From contig LVBC01000106.1 in the NCBI GenBank assembly GCA_001604265.1, positions 1 through 5,771 of the forward strand: a DNA stretch of 5,771 nt, read 5' to 3'. This DNA is from Spirochaetales bacterium Spiro_01. GTDB lineage: Bacteria > Spirochaetota > Spirochaetia > Sphaerochaetales > Sphaerochaetaceae. Positions 5,742 to 5,771 of this stretch are shown in pieces (within the stretch, counting starts at the first letter, position 1; every line of letters starts with the position of its first letter). The notes under the pieces are model-generated. The model saw nothing but the letters and a program-made list of their open reading frames with translations. It did no database searches and was not told where the DNA came from. The translations under genes were made by a program, and so were the position numbers.

Positions 5742-5771
5742 GCAGGGCTTCGAGGGCCCTGGAAACATCCT
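5734..5771 (-). CDS. Possible C-terminus of an upstream gene, partial
   Basis: One minus-strand frame enters at the right edge and reads DVSRALEALLS before a TGA (5736-5734). The peptide looks like an ordinary amphipathic C-terminal helix, and its codons (AGG, GCC, CTC, CTG) agree with pheST usage. A U-rich possible terminator follows. Eleven residues cannot identify a family, and the other two frames are also open for a short way (one reads to TAG near 5704), so this is the most natural reading rather than a proven gene. Confidence 0.4.
   Translation of the reverse strand, partial: DVSRALEALLS

Noticed and set aside
5743..5761. CAGGGC/GCCCTG hairpin as a terminator
   Set aside because: Neither strand has a U-tract after it, and it lies within the likely coding end of the upstream gene.
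1..5771. CRISPR array, tRNA or rRNA genes, prophage attachment site, toxin-antitoxin pair
   Set aside because: No regularly spaced repeats, no cloverleaf or rRNA-like stretch and no small paired genes were seen on either strand.

Overview
The window looks like a bacterial chromosome segment, most likely from a spirochaete (Treponema/Sphaerochaeta-like). The basis is an adjacent pheS-pheT pair encoding the archaeal/eukaryotic-type phenylalanyl-tRNA synthetase (512 + 563 residues), which spirochaetes are known to carry in place of the usual bacterial form. Clear Shine-Dalgarno sites, hairpin-plus-U-tract terminators and a group II intron end support a bacterium. The genus cannot be fixed from this sequence.

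Layout, left to right. Positions 1-59 (minus strand) read as the first ~59 nt of a group IIC (bacterial class C) intron. It runs off the left edge and sits 2-3 nt beyond the U-tract of a perfect 12-bp terminator hairpin (62-99), the preferred target of this intron class. That terminator ends a minus-strand reading frame of which only the last ~32 codons remain (105-203). The fragment is cut off by an insertion sequence of about 2.1 kb (204-2331), which I place in the IS1634 group of the IS4 superfamily. The element has near-perfect 12-bp inverted repeats, an internal leader hairpin that looks like a read-in blocker, a good sigma70-like promoter, one intact 620-residue DDE transposase and its own terminator.

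Right of the element is the host operon on the minus strand: pheS (4099-5637), one spacer base, pheT (2406-4097), then a strong UUCG-loop terminator (2360-2387). Upstream of pheS is a ~97-nt intergenic region with a 14-bp palindrome, a duplicated 12-mer and weak promoter candidates. The last bases (5734-5771) probably hold the C-terminus of another minus-strand gene.

The two halves of PheRS form one enzyme and are translationally coupled. The mobile elements lie downstream of the operon, beyond its terminator, so they should not disturb its expression. The left 2.3 kb is a stack of mobile DNA: truncated gene tail, terminator, IIC intron, then IS. I see no previously undescribed multi-gene system. 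The most interesting items are the intron-on-terminator junction, the IS without a visible target duplication beside a truncated ORF, and the leader hairpin of the IS.
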